From Pleomorphomonas koreensis DSM 23070 (GTDB lineage: Bacteria; Pseudomonadota; Alphaproteobacteria; Rhizobiales; Pleomorphomonadaceae), in NCBI RefSeq assembly GCF_000425185.1, contig NZ_AULH01000001.1, forward strand, positions 62,001 through 126,000: a stretch of DNA of 64,000 bases. Direction: 5' to 3'. Of the stretch, positions 26,651-37,344 are shown one piece after another. The position numbers were made by a program, and so were the translations under genes. Within the stretch, counting starts at the first letter, position 1. Each line of letters begins with the position of its first letter. The notes below the pieces were generated by a model, which was given only the letters and a program-made list of their open reading frames with translations, made no database searches and was not told the origin of the DNA.

Positions 26651-28969
26651 TCAGGCCGGTGGGAGTGTGATCCGAAGCGGACCGGCGGCGCGGAGGGTGG
26701 CGCCGCCGGAACGCTGCTCGAAGTCGTCGCCGCCATCGGCCGCGACGATGCGCGGCACGCCGACGAGGCGGAGGGCATAGGGGAGGTCGCGGTCGGGCGT
26801 CGCGGTCAGCACGTCGCCGTCGCGCCGCACCGTCAGCTTCAGCGCCGGCGCGCCGCTGCGATGGTCCGGCACGGTCGCCGTGGCGGAGGCGCCGTCGGCG
26901 AGCTGATAGAGGGCGAAGGTGATACCGTCGGCGTAGTCGTAGTCCGGCCGGCTGTCGTCCTTGCCGAAGGCGACGAGGCTGTTCGGCCGCACGTAGAGCG
27001 GCAGGCTCATGACGCCGTGGTTCTCGCGCCGCCAGGCCGGGCCGTCCACCACCTCGCCGGTGAGAAGCTGCGTCCAGCGGCCTTCGGGCAGGTAGACCGT
27101 CACCTCGCCGTCCCGATCGAACACCGGTGCGACGAGCAATGACGGACCCAGCATGAACTGCCGGTCGAGCGTTTCGGCGCCGGGGTCGTCGGGGAACTCC
27201 AGCAGCATCGCCCTGAGCATCGGCACGCCGGTCGCCGACGCCTCGACGGCGGCAGCGTAGAGATAGGGCATCAGCGAACACTTGAGGCGCGTGAAGTCGC
27301 GCAGCACCGCCTCCGCCTCCTGGTCGAACAGCCAGGGCACGCGGTAGGACTTGGAGCCGTGCAGGCGGCTGTGGCTGGACAGGAGGCCGAAGGCGCACCA
27401 GCGCTTGTAGACATCGGCCTCGGCGGTGTTCTCGAAGCCGCCGATGTCGTGGCTCCAGAAGCCGAAGCCGGAGAGGCCGAGCGACAGGCCGCCGCGCAGC
27501 GTCTCGGCCATCGCCGGATAGTCGGAATAGCAGTCGCCGCCCCAGTGGACGGGGAAGCGCTGGCCGCCGACCGTGGCCGAGCGGGCGAACAGCACGCTCT
27601 CGCCGCGCGTCTCGACCAGCGCGTCGTGGACGATCCTGTTGTAGAGGAAGGAATAGGAGTTGTGCATCCGCTCGGGGTCCGAGCCGTCGTGCCAGACGAC
27701 GTCGGTCGGGATGCGCTCGCCGAAATCGGTCTTGAAGGCGTCGACGCCCATGGCGATCAGCCGCCGCAGATGGCCGGCGTACCAGTCCGCCGCTTCGGGA
27801 TTGGTGAAGTCGACGATGGCCTGGCCGGCCTGCCAGAGATCCCATTGCCAGACGCCGCCGTCCGGCCGCTTCACGAGGTAGCCCTTCTCCGCCGCCTCGT
27901 CGAACAGCTTCGACGCCTGGGCGATATAGGGATTGATCCAGAGGCAGATCTTCAGCCCCTTGTCCCTGAGCCGCCTCAGCATGCCCTCGGGATCGGGGAA
28001 CACCGCCGGGTCCCACTCGAAATCGCACCAGTGCAGGCCGCGCATCCAGAAGCAGTCGAAATGGAAGACGTGGAGGGGGATGTCGCGCTCGAACATGCCG
28101 TCGACGAAGGCATTGACGGTGTCCTCGTCATAGTCAGTGGTGAACGACGTCGTCAGCCACAGGCCGAACGACCAGGCCGGCGGCAGCGCCGGCCGGCCGG
28201 TCAGTCGGGTGTAGCGGTCCAGCACCGCCTTCGGCGTCGGGCCGTCGATCAGGTAATATTGCAGCGCCTCGCCGGTCACCGCGAACTGCACCTTCGACAC
28301 CTTCTCCGACGCCACCTCGAAGCCGACGCGGCCGGGATCGTCGACGAACAGGCCCCAGCCGCGGTTGGTCAGGAAGAACGGGATGTTCTTGTAGGCCTGG
28401 GTGGTCGAGGTGCCGCCGTCCTCGTTCCAGATGTCGATGCTCTGGCCGTTCTTGACGAAAGGCGAGAAGCGTTCGCCGAGGCCGTAGACCAGCGTGCCGA
28501 CCTCGAGGTCGAGCCGCTCGAAGACGTGCGGCGGCTCGACGGCGACGCTGGCGTGGCCGGTCTCGCGCGGGCCGGTGCCGGTGAGCCGCTTGCCGCCGCG
28601 CGTCACCTCGGTCCGCCAGGTGCCGTCCTTGGGAATCGTCAGCGTCAGGCCGCCGGAGGTGAAGGCGAGGGCGGTGTCGCCGTCGTCGATGACCGGCCGG
28701 AAATCCTCGTCGGAGAACAGCTCGAAGACGGGGCCGCGCTTTGCCGCCCCCCGGTGGTGCTCGATGCGGACGCCGATGACGCCCTCGATCGGCGCGGTCA
28801 GCGTCAGCGTCAGGGTCGGCGCGTTGATCTGGTCGGCCCGGCCGCGGCCGCGCACGGCGAGCGCCAGCACCTCTGCCTTGCGCTCCTCGACCCTCACCGC
28901 ATGCACATGGTGCGGATTGAGGATGTTCATCCCCTCCGGCAGCAGCCAGTTGCCGTCGCTGAACTTCAT
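26651..28969 (-). CDS. yicI: Alpha-xylosidase, glycoside hydrolase family 31 (YicI type)
   Basis: Cytoplasmic retaining enzyme releasing alpha-1,6-linked xylose from isoprimeverose-like sugars. It is 772 residues, the length of E. coli YicI, and aligns with it from MKFSDGNWLL onward. The nucleophile is D415 in FKTDFGERIP and the acid/base D479 in HWGGDCYSDY. The residues reported to set xyloside specificity in YicI are conserved one position earlier: F276, C306, F307, W344 and K413; alpha-glucosidases of the family carry Ile-Asp at the Cys-Phe pair. It is divergent from a LacI gene with an operator in its promoter, and converges with the importer operon. Confidence 0.93.
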   Translation of the reverse strand: MKFSDGNWLLPEGMNILNPHHVHAVRVEERKAEVLALAVRGRGRADQINAPTLTLTLTAPIEGVIGVRIEHHRGAAKRGPVFELFSDEDFRPVIDDGDTALAFTSGGLTLTIPKDGTWRTEVTRGGKRLTGTGPRETGHASVAVEPPHVFERLDLEVGTLVYGLGERFSPFVKNGQSIDIWNEDGGTSTTQAYKNIPFFLTNRGWGLFVDDPGRVGFEVASEKVSKVQFAVTGEALQYYLIDGPTPKAVLDRYTRLTGRPALPPAWSFGLWLTTSFTTDYDEDTVNAFVDGMFERDIPLHVFHFDCFWMRGLHWCDFEWDPAVFPDPEGMLRRLRDKGLKICLWINPYIAQASKLFDEAAEKGYLVKRPDGGVWQWDLWQAGQAIVDFTNPEAADWYAGHLRRLIAMGVDAFKTDFGERIPTDVVWHDGSDPERMHNSYSFLYNRIVHDALVETRGESVLFARSATVGGQRFPVHWGGDCYSDYPAMAETLRGGLSLGLSGFGFWSHDIGGFENTAEADVYKRWCAFGLLSSHSRLHGSKSYRVPWLFDQEAEAVLRDFTRLKCSLMPYLYAAAVEASATGVPMLRAMLLEFPDDPGAETLDRQFMLGPSLLVAPVFDRDGEVTVYLPEGRWTQLLTGEVVDGPAWRRENHGVMSLPLYVRPNSLVAFGKDDSRPDYDYADGITFALYQLADGASATATVPDHRSGAPALKLTVRRDGDVLTATPDRDLPYALRLVGVPRIVAADGGDDFEQRSGGATLRAAGPLRITLPPA

Positions 28970-29072
28970 CAACCGTCCTCCCCGGCGCGCTCCGCCGGGC
29001 GGGGAGCGCGCGCCGGCCGTTCGTCGCCAAGACCTTCGTGGGTCTTGCGATTCCACGGCCTTCCTCTATTCC

Positions 29073-29114
29073 GTAAACGTTTACGACGATAGCGGCGCCG
29101 GCGCCGCCTGTCAA
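29073..29114 (-). promoter_or_regulatory. Promoter and LacI-type operator of the alpha-xylosidase gene
   Basis: On the minus strand, TTGACA (29109-29114) and TATCGT (29086-29091) are spaced by 17 bp, and the palindrome GTAAACGTTTAC (29073-29084) follows one base later. The same 12 bases control the importer at 22219. The 28970-29275 gap otherwise holds only the two leaders; the regulator's ribosome binding site GGAGG is at about 29262. Confidence 0.8.
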
Positions 29115-29275
29115 AGGGCTTTTGTATCGGCGCGGATATCGGCAAAGGGCAGGTTTCTCCGGCGGCACCGGGCATTCCGCCTATTGCCCGACCGCCGCAT
29201 TTCTGCTGAAAGACGGGTGGCGGATGGTCGGCCTTTCCGGAATGGGCTCCGGCGCTGGATGCGGAGGGCGAGGGA

Positions 29276-30307
29276 TTGGGCATCAAGGAGCTGGCGCGCC
29301 ATCTCAACATCTCCATCGGCACGGTGTCGCGGGCGCTGAACGGTCACCCTGAGGTCAACGCCGAAACGCGCAAGCGCGTGCTGGAGGCGGCGGCGGCGCT
29401 CGGCTACGCGCCCGACCAGGCCGGCCGCAGCCTGCGCCAGGGCACGCTCAACGTCGTGGCGCTGCCGCTCTCCACCGATCTCTCGTCCAAGACCGACACC
29501 ATGTTCTTCATGGAGCTGTCGCGCGGCATCCAGGACCGGCTCTCCGAGCACGGCCTCGATCTGGTCATCCATCTCAACAAGCCCGGCCTCGACATGCTCG
29601 ACCGGGTGAAGCGCATCGTCGAGCGCCGTCAGGCCGATGCGCTGATCCTTGCCGAGACGCGCGACGACGATCCGCGTCTCGACTACCTGGCCGGCCGCAG
29701 CTTCCCCTTCGCCACCATGGGCCGCTCCTGGTCCGGCGGCAGCCATCCCTGGATGGACCTCGATTTCGACTTCGCCATGCGGGCCGCCGTCGACCGTCTG
29801 GCCGGCTTCGGCCACCGGCGCATCGCGCTGGTCACCGGCGATCCCGGCTACATGCTCGACACCATGCTGCGCGACGCCTACCGGCGCGAACTCACCGGCC
29901 ACGCCCTGGCCGTCGACGAAGAACTGATGATCAAGGCCGACACCCACGAGGAGGGCGGCTACCAGGCGATGACCCGTTTCCTCGCCCTCGACGCGCCGCC
30001 GACGGCGGTGATCTTTCCGCACTACCGGGCGGTGGTCGGTGCCTATTCCTGCCTCGCGGAGGCCGGCCTGCAGCCGGGCCGCGATATCGCCATCCTCAGT
30101 TGCTCGGCCGACACCACCATCGCCCAGTTCATGGCGCCGCCGCTCACCTGCTTCCGCATCGACCTCTACAGCCTCGGCCGCCGCCTTGCCGAGGCGCTGC
30201 TCGCCGCCATGCCGCGCTTTGCCGAAAGCTACGGCGGCGCTCTCGTGCAGGAGGTCTGGCCCTGGGAACTGGTGGGCCGCGACAGCGACGGCTTCCTGCT
30301 GCGATGA
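29276..30307 (+). CDS. LacI family regulator, predicted repressor of alpha-xyloside genes
   Basis: DNA-binding regulator, 343 residues. The helix-turn-helix occupies the very N-terminus (IKELARHLNISIGTVSRAL), with the hinge near ALGYAPDQAGRSLRQG and an effector domain of the periplasmic-binding fold. The start is TTG at 29276, preceded by GGAGG. It is divergent from the alpha-xylosidase gene, and the GTAAACGTTTAC palindrome between them recurs before the importer operon, so a local repressor of both is the simplest model. A purine or unrelated sugar regulator is less likely. Confidence 0.88.
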   Translation: MGIKELARHLNISIGTVSRALNGHPEVNAETRKRVLEAAAALGYAPDQAGRSLRQGTLNVVALPLSTDLSSKTDTMFFMELSRGIQDRLSEHGLDLVIHLNKPGLDMLDRVKRIVERRQADALILAETRDDDPRLDYLAGRSFPFATMGRSWSGGSHPWMDLDFDFAMRAAVDRLAGFGHRRIALVTGDPGYMLDTMLRDAYRRELTGHALAVDEELMIKADTHEEGGYQAMTRFLALDAPPTAVIFPHYRAVVGAYSCLAEAGLQPGRDIAILSCSADTTIAQFMAPPLTCFRIDLYSLGRRLAEALLAAMPRFAESYGGALVQEVWPWELVGRDSDGFLLR

Positions 30308-30357
30308 CGGCGGCATAGATTTCCCGAAGCCGCCGATTCGTGGCTCCGGAGAGTCCC

Positions 30358-32763
30358 ATGCGTGAAGAAAGCCTGTCCTTTCCGCCCTATCCGACCGAGC
30401 CGGCTGGCCGCGACGAGGCGGTCGATGTCCGCGTCGCGACGCTGGGGGACGGCCGCCGCATCTTCGAGATGATCACCACCGCGCCGCAGCGCGACGACGG
30501 GCCGCGCCGCCGCCGCATCGAGGAGCGGCCGGGCGAGCCGCGCGTCGTCACCGGCTCGCCGCTGTTCGACGCCCTCCACGCCCAGGCGATCGACGATGCC
30601 CGCCTCAATGCCGTGTCGTCGATCCGCGACGGCGCCTATCGCCACGGCGAGCCGATTGCCTGCGACTGTTTCGAGACCGGCGAGAAGTGGACCTACGTCT
30701 GGACGCGCGACGCCGCCTATGCCGTCCATCTCGGCCTCGCCGCCCTCGACCCAGAACGGGCGGCCACCACGCTGCTCTACAAGGTCAGCGCCTTCCGCGA
30801 CGGTCTCGCGCCGCCAGCGCTGCCGGCCGACGGCTTGCAGATCGTCCAGGACACCGGCTCGGGCGGCAGCTGGCCGGTCAGCACCGACCGCGTTTCATGG
30901 GCCTTCGGCGCCGAGGCGCTCTTGGCGACGCTGCATGGCGATGCCCGCGCCGCCTTCGCCGCCACCGCCTTCCGGGCGCTGTCCGGCACCGTCGAGGCCG
31001 ACCGTCTCGCCGCCTGGGATGCCGCCGACGGCCTCTATCGCGGCGAGCAATCGTTCCTCGACTGGCGCGACCAGACCTACGCCCCCTGGGTGATCGACGA
31101 CCTCACCGCCATCGCCACATCGAAGGCGCTTTCCACCAACGCCTGCCACTTCAAGGCGCTGAGCCTTGCCGCCCGTCTCGCTGCCGAGCGCGGCGACGAC
31201 GGCCTTTCCCGCCGCTACGCCGGCTGGGCCGCCGACCTCCGGACGGCGATCGACCGCGGCTTCTGGCTGGAGAGACACGGCCTCTACGCCTCGATCACCA
31301 CGCCCGACAGCCCGGCGCGACCGGTCGAAAAGTTCGACATGCTCGGCCTCGCGCTGGCCATCCTGACCGGCGTCGCCGACGGCAGGCGGGCGCGACGCAT
31401 CCTCGCCACGTATCCGCATGTGCCGTTCGGCGTGCCGGTCTGCTACCCGGCCCAGCCGGACGTCGCCTGCTATCACAACCGCGCCATCTGGCCCTTCGTC
31501 ACCGCCTACGAACTGCTGGCCGCCGCCGAGGCCGGGGTGGTCGCCGCCTTCGACCACGCCTTCGATTCGCTGGTCCGCGGCGCGGCGCTGCATCTCGACA
31601 ACGTCGAGAACCTCGAATGGCTGACCGGCAAGTCGGCCTTCGACGACGGCCCGGTCATCTCCTCGCGCCGTCAGCTATGGTCGGTCGGCGGCTATCTCGG
31701 CATGGTGACGAAGGCCGTGTTCGGCTACCGGCCGCACGCGGACGGCCTCCGTCTCGCCCCCTTCCTCACCGCCCATGTCCGCGACCGGCTGGGCGGCGGG
31801 CAGGCAGAACTGCACGGCCTCGTCCACCACGGCCGCCGGCTGTCGATCGTTCTGCATCTGCCGCCGCGCGACGCTCGCCGCGGCCATTTTGCCCTGCGCG
31901 AGGTACGGCTCGACGGCGAGACGGTCGACGGCGTCATCGCCGACGCCTGCTTGCGCGACGGCAGCCGCCTCGACGTCCATTTCGGCGATCTCGTGCCGGA
32001 CGGCCTGGAGATCGCCATGATCCCCACCGTCGACGCCCTAACCCACGACGACCCGCGCGTTTTCTCGCCGCGCGAGCCGGTGATCACCGACCTCGTCGTC
32101 GAGGACGGCCGGGTGCGGCTCAATTTCGAGGGACAGGCGCCGCGCTCCGGCCGGCGCGAACCGCTGCGCTTCAGCGTGCTGCGCGACGGCGAGGTGGCGG
32201 CGCGCAATCTTGCCGATGGCGTCTGGTTCGATCCCGCGCCGCTCCGGCCCGGCATCCGCCGCGCCTATCGCGTCGTCGCGCGCTTCGCCGACACCGGCAA
32301 CGCCTCGCATCCGTCGCGGGAGGCGGCGATCGAGGAGGGTGCCGTCGTTACCATCGGCGTCGATGGCGCCGGCGTCGAGCGACGGGACGGGCGGCTGGTC
32401 TTCGCCGAGGTGACGGTGCCTGAGGCCGGCGACTACCGGCTGGCCTTCCTCTACCGCAACCACCGCTTCCACATTCAGACCGGCGTCACCAACGCGGTGA
32501 AGACGGTGGAGGTGTTCGATGCCGAGGGGCAAAAGGTGGGTTCAGGCGTCGTCGAGATGCCGCACATGACGCCGGTCAACCCGCTTCGCCGCTCGACGGC
32601 GCTGCCGTTGCGGCTCGCCGCCGGCCGCTACCGGGTCGAGGTCAGCGATTTCTTCAACATGAGCTGTCTGGAATCGAACGCAAACTACATCAGTCCGGGC
32701 GGCATGAGCGGCCCGCTGAACGACGCCGACATCCGCGCCCTCGATCTCGTCAGGATCGGCTAG
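30358..32763 (+). CDS. Six-hairpin glycosidase-like protein of unknown family
   Basis: An 801-residue protein without signal peptide. Residues about 70-500 have the rhythm of an (alpha/alpha)6 barrel: WTYVWTRDAAYAVHLGL (111-127), QDTGSGGSWPVSTDRVSW, CYHNRAIWPFVTAYELL and SRRQLWSVGGYLGMV. The C-terminal 200 residues look like beta-sandwich domains, one ending VEVSDFFNMSCLESN. GH63/GH78/GH15-like clans share such features, but I cannot assign a family. It follows the LacI gene by 50 bases, so it may be co-transcribed and act on an alpha-xyloside-related oligosaccharide. ATG 30358 with GGAGAG is preferred over GTG 30340. Confidence 0.65.
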   Translation: MREESLSFPPYPTEPAGRDEAVDVRVATLGDGRRIFEMITTAPQRDDGPRRRRIEERPGEPRVVTGSPLFDALHAQAIDDARLNAVSSIRDGAYRHGEPIACDCFETGEKWTYVWTRDAAYAVHLGLAALDPERAATTLLYKVSAFRDGLAPPALPADGLQIVQDTGSGGSWPVSTDRVSWAFGAEALLATLHGDARAAFAATAFRALSGTVEADRLAAWDAADGLYRGEQSFLDWRDQTYAPWVIDDLTAIATSKALSTNACHFKALSLAARLAAERGDDGLSRRYAGWAADLRTAIDRGFWLERHGLYASITTPDSPARPVEKFDMLGLALAILTGVADGRRARRILATYPHVPFGVPVCYPAQPDVACYHNRAIWPFVTAYELLAAAEAGVVAAFDHAFDSLVRGAALHLDNVENLEWLTGKSAFDDGPVISSRRQLWSVGGYLGMVTKAVFGYRPHADGLRLAPFLTAHVRDRLGGGQAELHGLVHHGRRLSIVLHLPPRDARRGHFALREVRLDGETVDGVIADACLRDGSRLDVHFGDLVPDGLEIAMIPTVDALTHDDPRVFSPREPVITDLVVEDGRVRLNFEGQAPRSGRREPLRFSVLRDGEVAARNLADGVWFDPAPLRPGIRRAYRVVARFADTGNASHPSREAAIEEGAVVTIGVDGAGVERRDGRLVFAEVTVPEAGDYRLAFLYRNHRFHIQTGVTNAVKTVEVFDAEGQKVGSGVVEMPHMTPVNPLRRSTALPLRLAAGRYRVEVSDFFNMSCLESNANYISPGGMSGPLNDADIRALDLVRIG

Positions 32764-33035
32764 AAGTTGCCGCTGTCGCGCAAGCTGTGCTCGACGCGCA
32801 GGATGCGGCGGGTCAGCGTCAGCGACAGCACCAGACCGGGCACCGACATGACGCAGACGAAGATGACGATCGGCGTCTCGCTGAGGCCGAGCATGCTGCC
32901 GACCGCCCAGGCGAAGGCCACCAGCGCGCCGAGCATCTCGGAGACGATCAGCAGCGTCGCCCCGATCGCCGAGATGACGGCGTCGGTCTTGGTGTAGCGC
33001 ACCTCGTGGGGCAGGTTGTCGGCATTGACCAGCAT
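32760..33035 (-). CDS. Small hypothetical membrane protein
   Basis: A 91-residue protein with two predicted membrane helices (about residues 18-45 and 55-75) and a charged C-terminus (RRILRVEHSLRDSGNF). I do not recognise the family. Its stop codon overlaps the stop of the convergent glycosidase-like gene by four bases. The ribosome binding site is weak, but the composition and good codon periodicity of the hydrophobic segments support coding. Confidence 0.65.
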   Translation of the reverse strand: MLVNADNLPHEVRYTKTDAVISAIGATLLIVSEMLGALVAFAWAVGSMLGLSETPIVIFVCVMSVPGLVLSLTLTRRILRVEHSLRDSGNF

Positions 33036-33176
33036 GGCATGAAGTCCTGTGGGCGGCCGTGGCGGCCGCCGTTCGTTGGCGCGCATCAAGGGCCAGCGGC
33101 GCCCCGCTGTCAAGTGCGGACGGCTCCAAACGGCAAATCGCCCGAAGCCGCAAGCCGGGCTATCGCCCGGACCCAT

Positions 33177-33274
33177 CCGGAGGTTCCACCTCCGGACCTC
33201 CGGTTTTCTTGTCAAAAAGCTGGTGGGTGCGGGAGGCTGCGCCTCCCGCGCGGGGATCGGGGCGGCAGCCCCGA
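33177..33274. repeat. Cluster of palindromes in the intergenic region
   Basis: Three strong hairpins lie within 100 bases: CCGGAGGT (33177-33184) with ACCTCCGG (33196-33203) followed by TTTTCTT; GCGGGAGGC (33229-33237) with GCCTCCCGC (33241-33249); and TCGGGGC (33257-33263) with GCCCCGA (33268-33274). The arrangement looks like a dispersed non-coding repeat rather than a single terminator. The rest of 33036-33352 has no recognisable gene. Confidence 0.5.
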
Positions 33275-33352
33275 ATTCCGCCGATGCGGCCGGACACCCA
33301 AAGCCGCAAAGCAGAACGGAAGCACGAGAGCCGGAGCCACCGGCGATTGAGG

Positions 33353-33390
33353 CAAAAGAAAACAGCCGGCGTGGGGGGTCCCGCGCCGGC
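33353..33390 (-). terminator. Intrinsic terminator of pnp
   Basis: On the minus strand GCCGGCG/CGCCGGC (33384-33390 with 33365-33371) forms a 7-bp stem with a 12-base loop, followed by TGTTTTCTTTT. It lies 28 bases after the pnp stop. Confidence 0.75.
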
Positions 33391-33417
33391 CGCATGTCGT
33401 TCGTCAGGACGGGAAGG

Positions 33418-35556
<2,139 letters not shown>

Positions 35557-35719
35557 GCGTTTGTTCCGTTCTTGTCTGGTCCGGCGTGCGAAGCCCACGG
35601 GCAAGACGGCGAGAGGCTCCCCCGATAAGCGGCCGGGAGCCTCTGGCAATCCTGCCCCAGGGTGCGGAACACGCCGGAGCGGCGCTCGCCCCGGCGGGGC
35701 GACGGCGCCTGTGGTTCTT

Positions 35720-35764
35720 GCCCGCGGGCCGCGGGCGGACCCCATGCCGCCCTTCGGGGGGCGG
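35720..35764 (-). other. Hairpins in the rpsO-pnp intergenic region
   Basis: GCCCGC/GCGGGC (35720-35725 with 35731-35736) and CCGCCC/GGGCGG (35747-35752 with 35759-35764) sit in the 285-base pnp leader. In E. coli a leader hairpin here is cut by RNase III and drives PNPase autoregulation; the same role is plausible but unproven. Confidence 0.45.
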
Positions 35765-35841
35765 CGGGAAACCGGAGCCGCGCCGGCGGACCGGAGCGGC
35801 GAAGGGGGAGGGCGGCGACCCGCCCGTCCCCGGTCGTCAGG

Positions 35842-36111
35842 TTAGCGGCGCAGGCCGAGGCGGCCGATCAGCGCGTTGTAACGGGCAACGTCCTTGCGCT
35901 TCAGGTAGTCGAGAAGCTGGCGACGCTGGCTCACCAGCTTCAGCAGGCCGCGACGGGAATGGTTGTCCTTGACGTGGCTCTTGAAGTGCTCGGTGAGGTT
36001 GGAAATGCGCTCCGACAGGACGGCGACCTGGACTTCCGGCGAACCGGTGTCGCCTTCGGCGGTGGCGTATTCCTTGATGAGAGCGGCCTTGCGCTCGGCA
36101 GTGATCGACAT
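35842..36111 (-). CDS. rpsO: 30S ribosomal protein S15
   Basis: Primary 16S rRNA-binding protein of the small subunit, 89 residues, the canonical length. It shows the S15 signature with [20 protein letters not shown] and the C-terminal [24 protein letters not shown] precedes ATG at 36111. It lies between truB and pnp. Confidence 0.98.
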   Translation of the reverse strand: MSITAERKAALIKEYATAEGDTGSPEVQVAVLSERISNLTEHFKSHVKDNHSRRGLLKLVSQRRQLLDYLKRKDVARYNALIGRLGLRR

Positions 36112-36135
36112 CGGAGACTCCTTGTCGTTGGATAA

Positions 36136-36197
36136 CAAAAATGGCCCGGCCGGGATGTCGTCCAGCCGGGTCGGCGCAACCTGTGTCATCAGGTTGC
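36136..36197 (-). terminator. Hairpins between truB and rpsO, second with a U-tract
   Basis: On the minus strand GCAACCTG/CAGGTTGC (36176-36197) is followed by a CCCGGC/GCCGGG hairpin (36145-36170) and ATTTTTG. This may attenuate transcription after truB or serve as an S15-binding leader structure; the sequence alone does not decide. Confidence 0.45.
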
Positions 36198-36250
36198 GGT
36201 TTCTCTACAGGAAAATGTGCCTGAAAGCCAGTGGCATTCCGGACGCCGGC

Positions 36251-37162
36251 TTAGTCCGGCAGGATCAGCCGCACCGGCTTCAGTTCGCCATGCTCCACCT
36301 TGGCGATGGCGATCAGCCGGCCGCGCTCGAACACGCCGACCGCCTCCTCCTCGACCGGCGCGTCGCGGCCGCGCAACAGCACCGGATTGCCGTTCCTGAG
36401 CCGGATCGCCTGGTCGGAGGTGACGTCGAGCTGCGGCAGGTCGGCGAGCGCCGCCTCGACCGGCGCGAGCAGCGACAGCGCCTCGCCGTCCGCCTCCAGC
36501 GCCGCCTGCAACGCGTCGATGGTCACCATGTCGGCGTCCGCGAACGGCCCGACGGCGAGCCGCCTCAACTCGATGACGTGGCCGGCCGTGCCGAGCAGGC
36601 GGCCCATGTCGCGGGCGATCGCCCGGACATAGGTGCCCTTGCCGCATTCGGCCTCGAAGACGGCGGTGTCGGCGTCCGGGCAGTCGAGGAGATCGAGCCG
36701 GTGCACCATCACCGGCCGTGCCTTGAGCTCCACCGTCTCGCCGGCGCGGGCGAGGTCATAGGCCCGCTCGCCGTCGACCTTGATCGCCGAGAAGGCTGGC
36801 GGCGTCTGCATGATCTCGCCCTCGAATTCGTCGAGCACGGCGTCGATGTCGTCGGCGCTTGGCCGGTGGTCGGAGGCGCGGACCACCTCGCCCTCGGCGT
36901 CGTCGGTCGTCGTCTCGGCGCCCCAGCGCACGGTGAACCGGTAGAGCTTGTCGCCGTCCATCACGTAGGGCACGGTCTTGGTCGCCTCGCCGAGGGCGAT
37001 CGGCAACAGGCCGGAGGCGAGCGGGTCGAGCGTGCCGGCGTGGCCGGCCTTGGGCGTGCCGAAAATGCGCTTCATGGCGCCGACCGCCTGCGTCGAGGTC
37101 ATGCCGTAGGGCTTGTCGAGCACCACCCAGCCGTGGACCGTGCCTTTTTTCTTGCGAGCCAT
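36251..37162 (-). CDS. truB: tRNA pseudouridine(55) synthase
   Basis: Makes pseudouridine 55 in the T-loop of tRNAs, 303 residues. The catalytic aspartate is D46 in KAGHAGTLDPLASG, and the start MARKKKGTVHGWVVLDKP is typical. KGTYVRAIARDMG is the second conserved motif. The gene is normally preceded by rbfA; here two unrelated genes separate them, so truB needs its own promoter or long read-through. Confidence 0.97.
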   Translation of the reverse strand: MARKKKGTVHGWVVLDKPYGMTSTQAVGAMKRIFGTPKAGHAGTLDPLASGLLPIALGEATKTVPYVMDGDKLYRFTVRWGAETTTDDAEGEVVRASDHRPSADDIDAVLDEFEGEIMQTPPAFSAIKVDGERAYDLARAGETVELKARPVMVHRLDLLDCPDADTAVFEAECGKGTYVRAIARDMGRLLGTAGHVIELRRLAVGPFADADMVTIDALQAALEADGEALSLLAPVEAALADLPQLDVTSDQAIRLRNGNPVLLRGRDAPVEEEAVGVFERGRLIAIAKVEHGELKPVRLILPD

Positions 37163-37344
37163 GTCTGAACCTTGTGCGGCGCCGGCCGGGGATGGAACCC
37201 GGAGCGGCGGGAAATGCCGGGGCGGACGACGCGTCCGGAAGGCGCCGCTCCTACACCGGCCCCGGCCGGAAGGCAAGGCCCGACCGATTGCGGCCGATGA
37301 GCCGGCATGGAAAGGTGGGAGCGACGAATCTTCCCGGAGTTCCA

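Noticed and set aside
28134-29168. Second minus-strand frame across the xylosidase start and promoter
   Set aside because: Frame-shifted shadow of the alpha-xylosidase, Arg/Gly/Pro-rich; it would also run through the operator.
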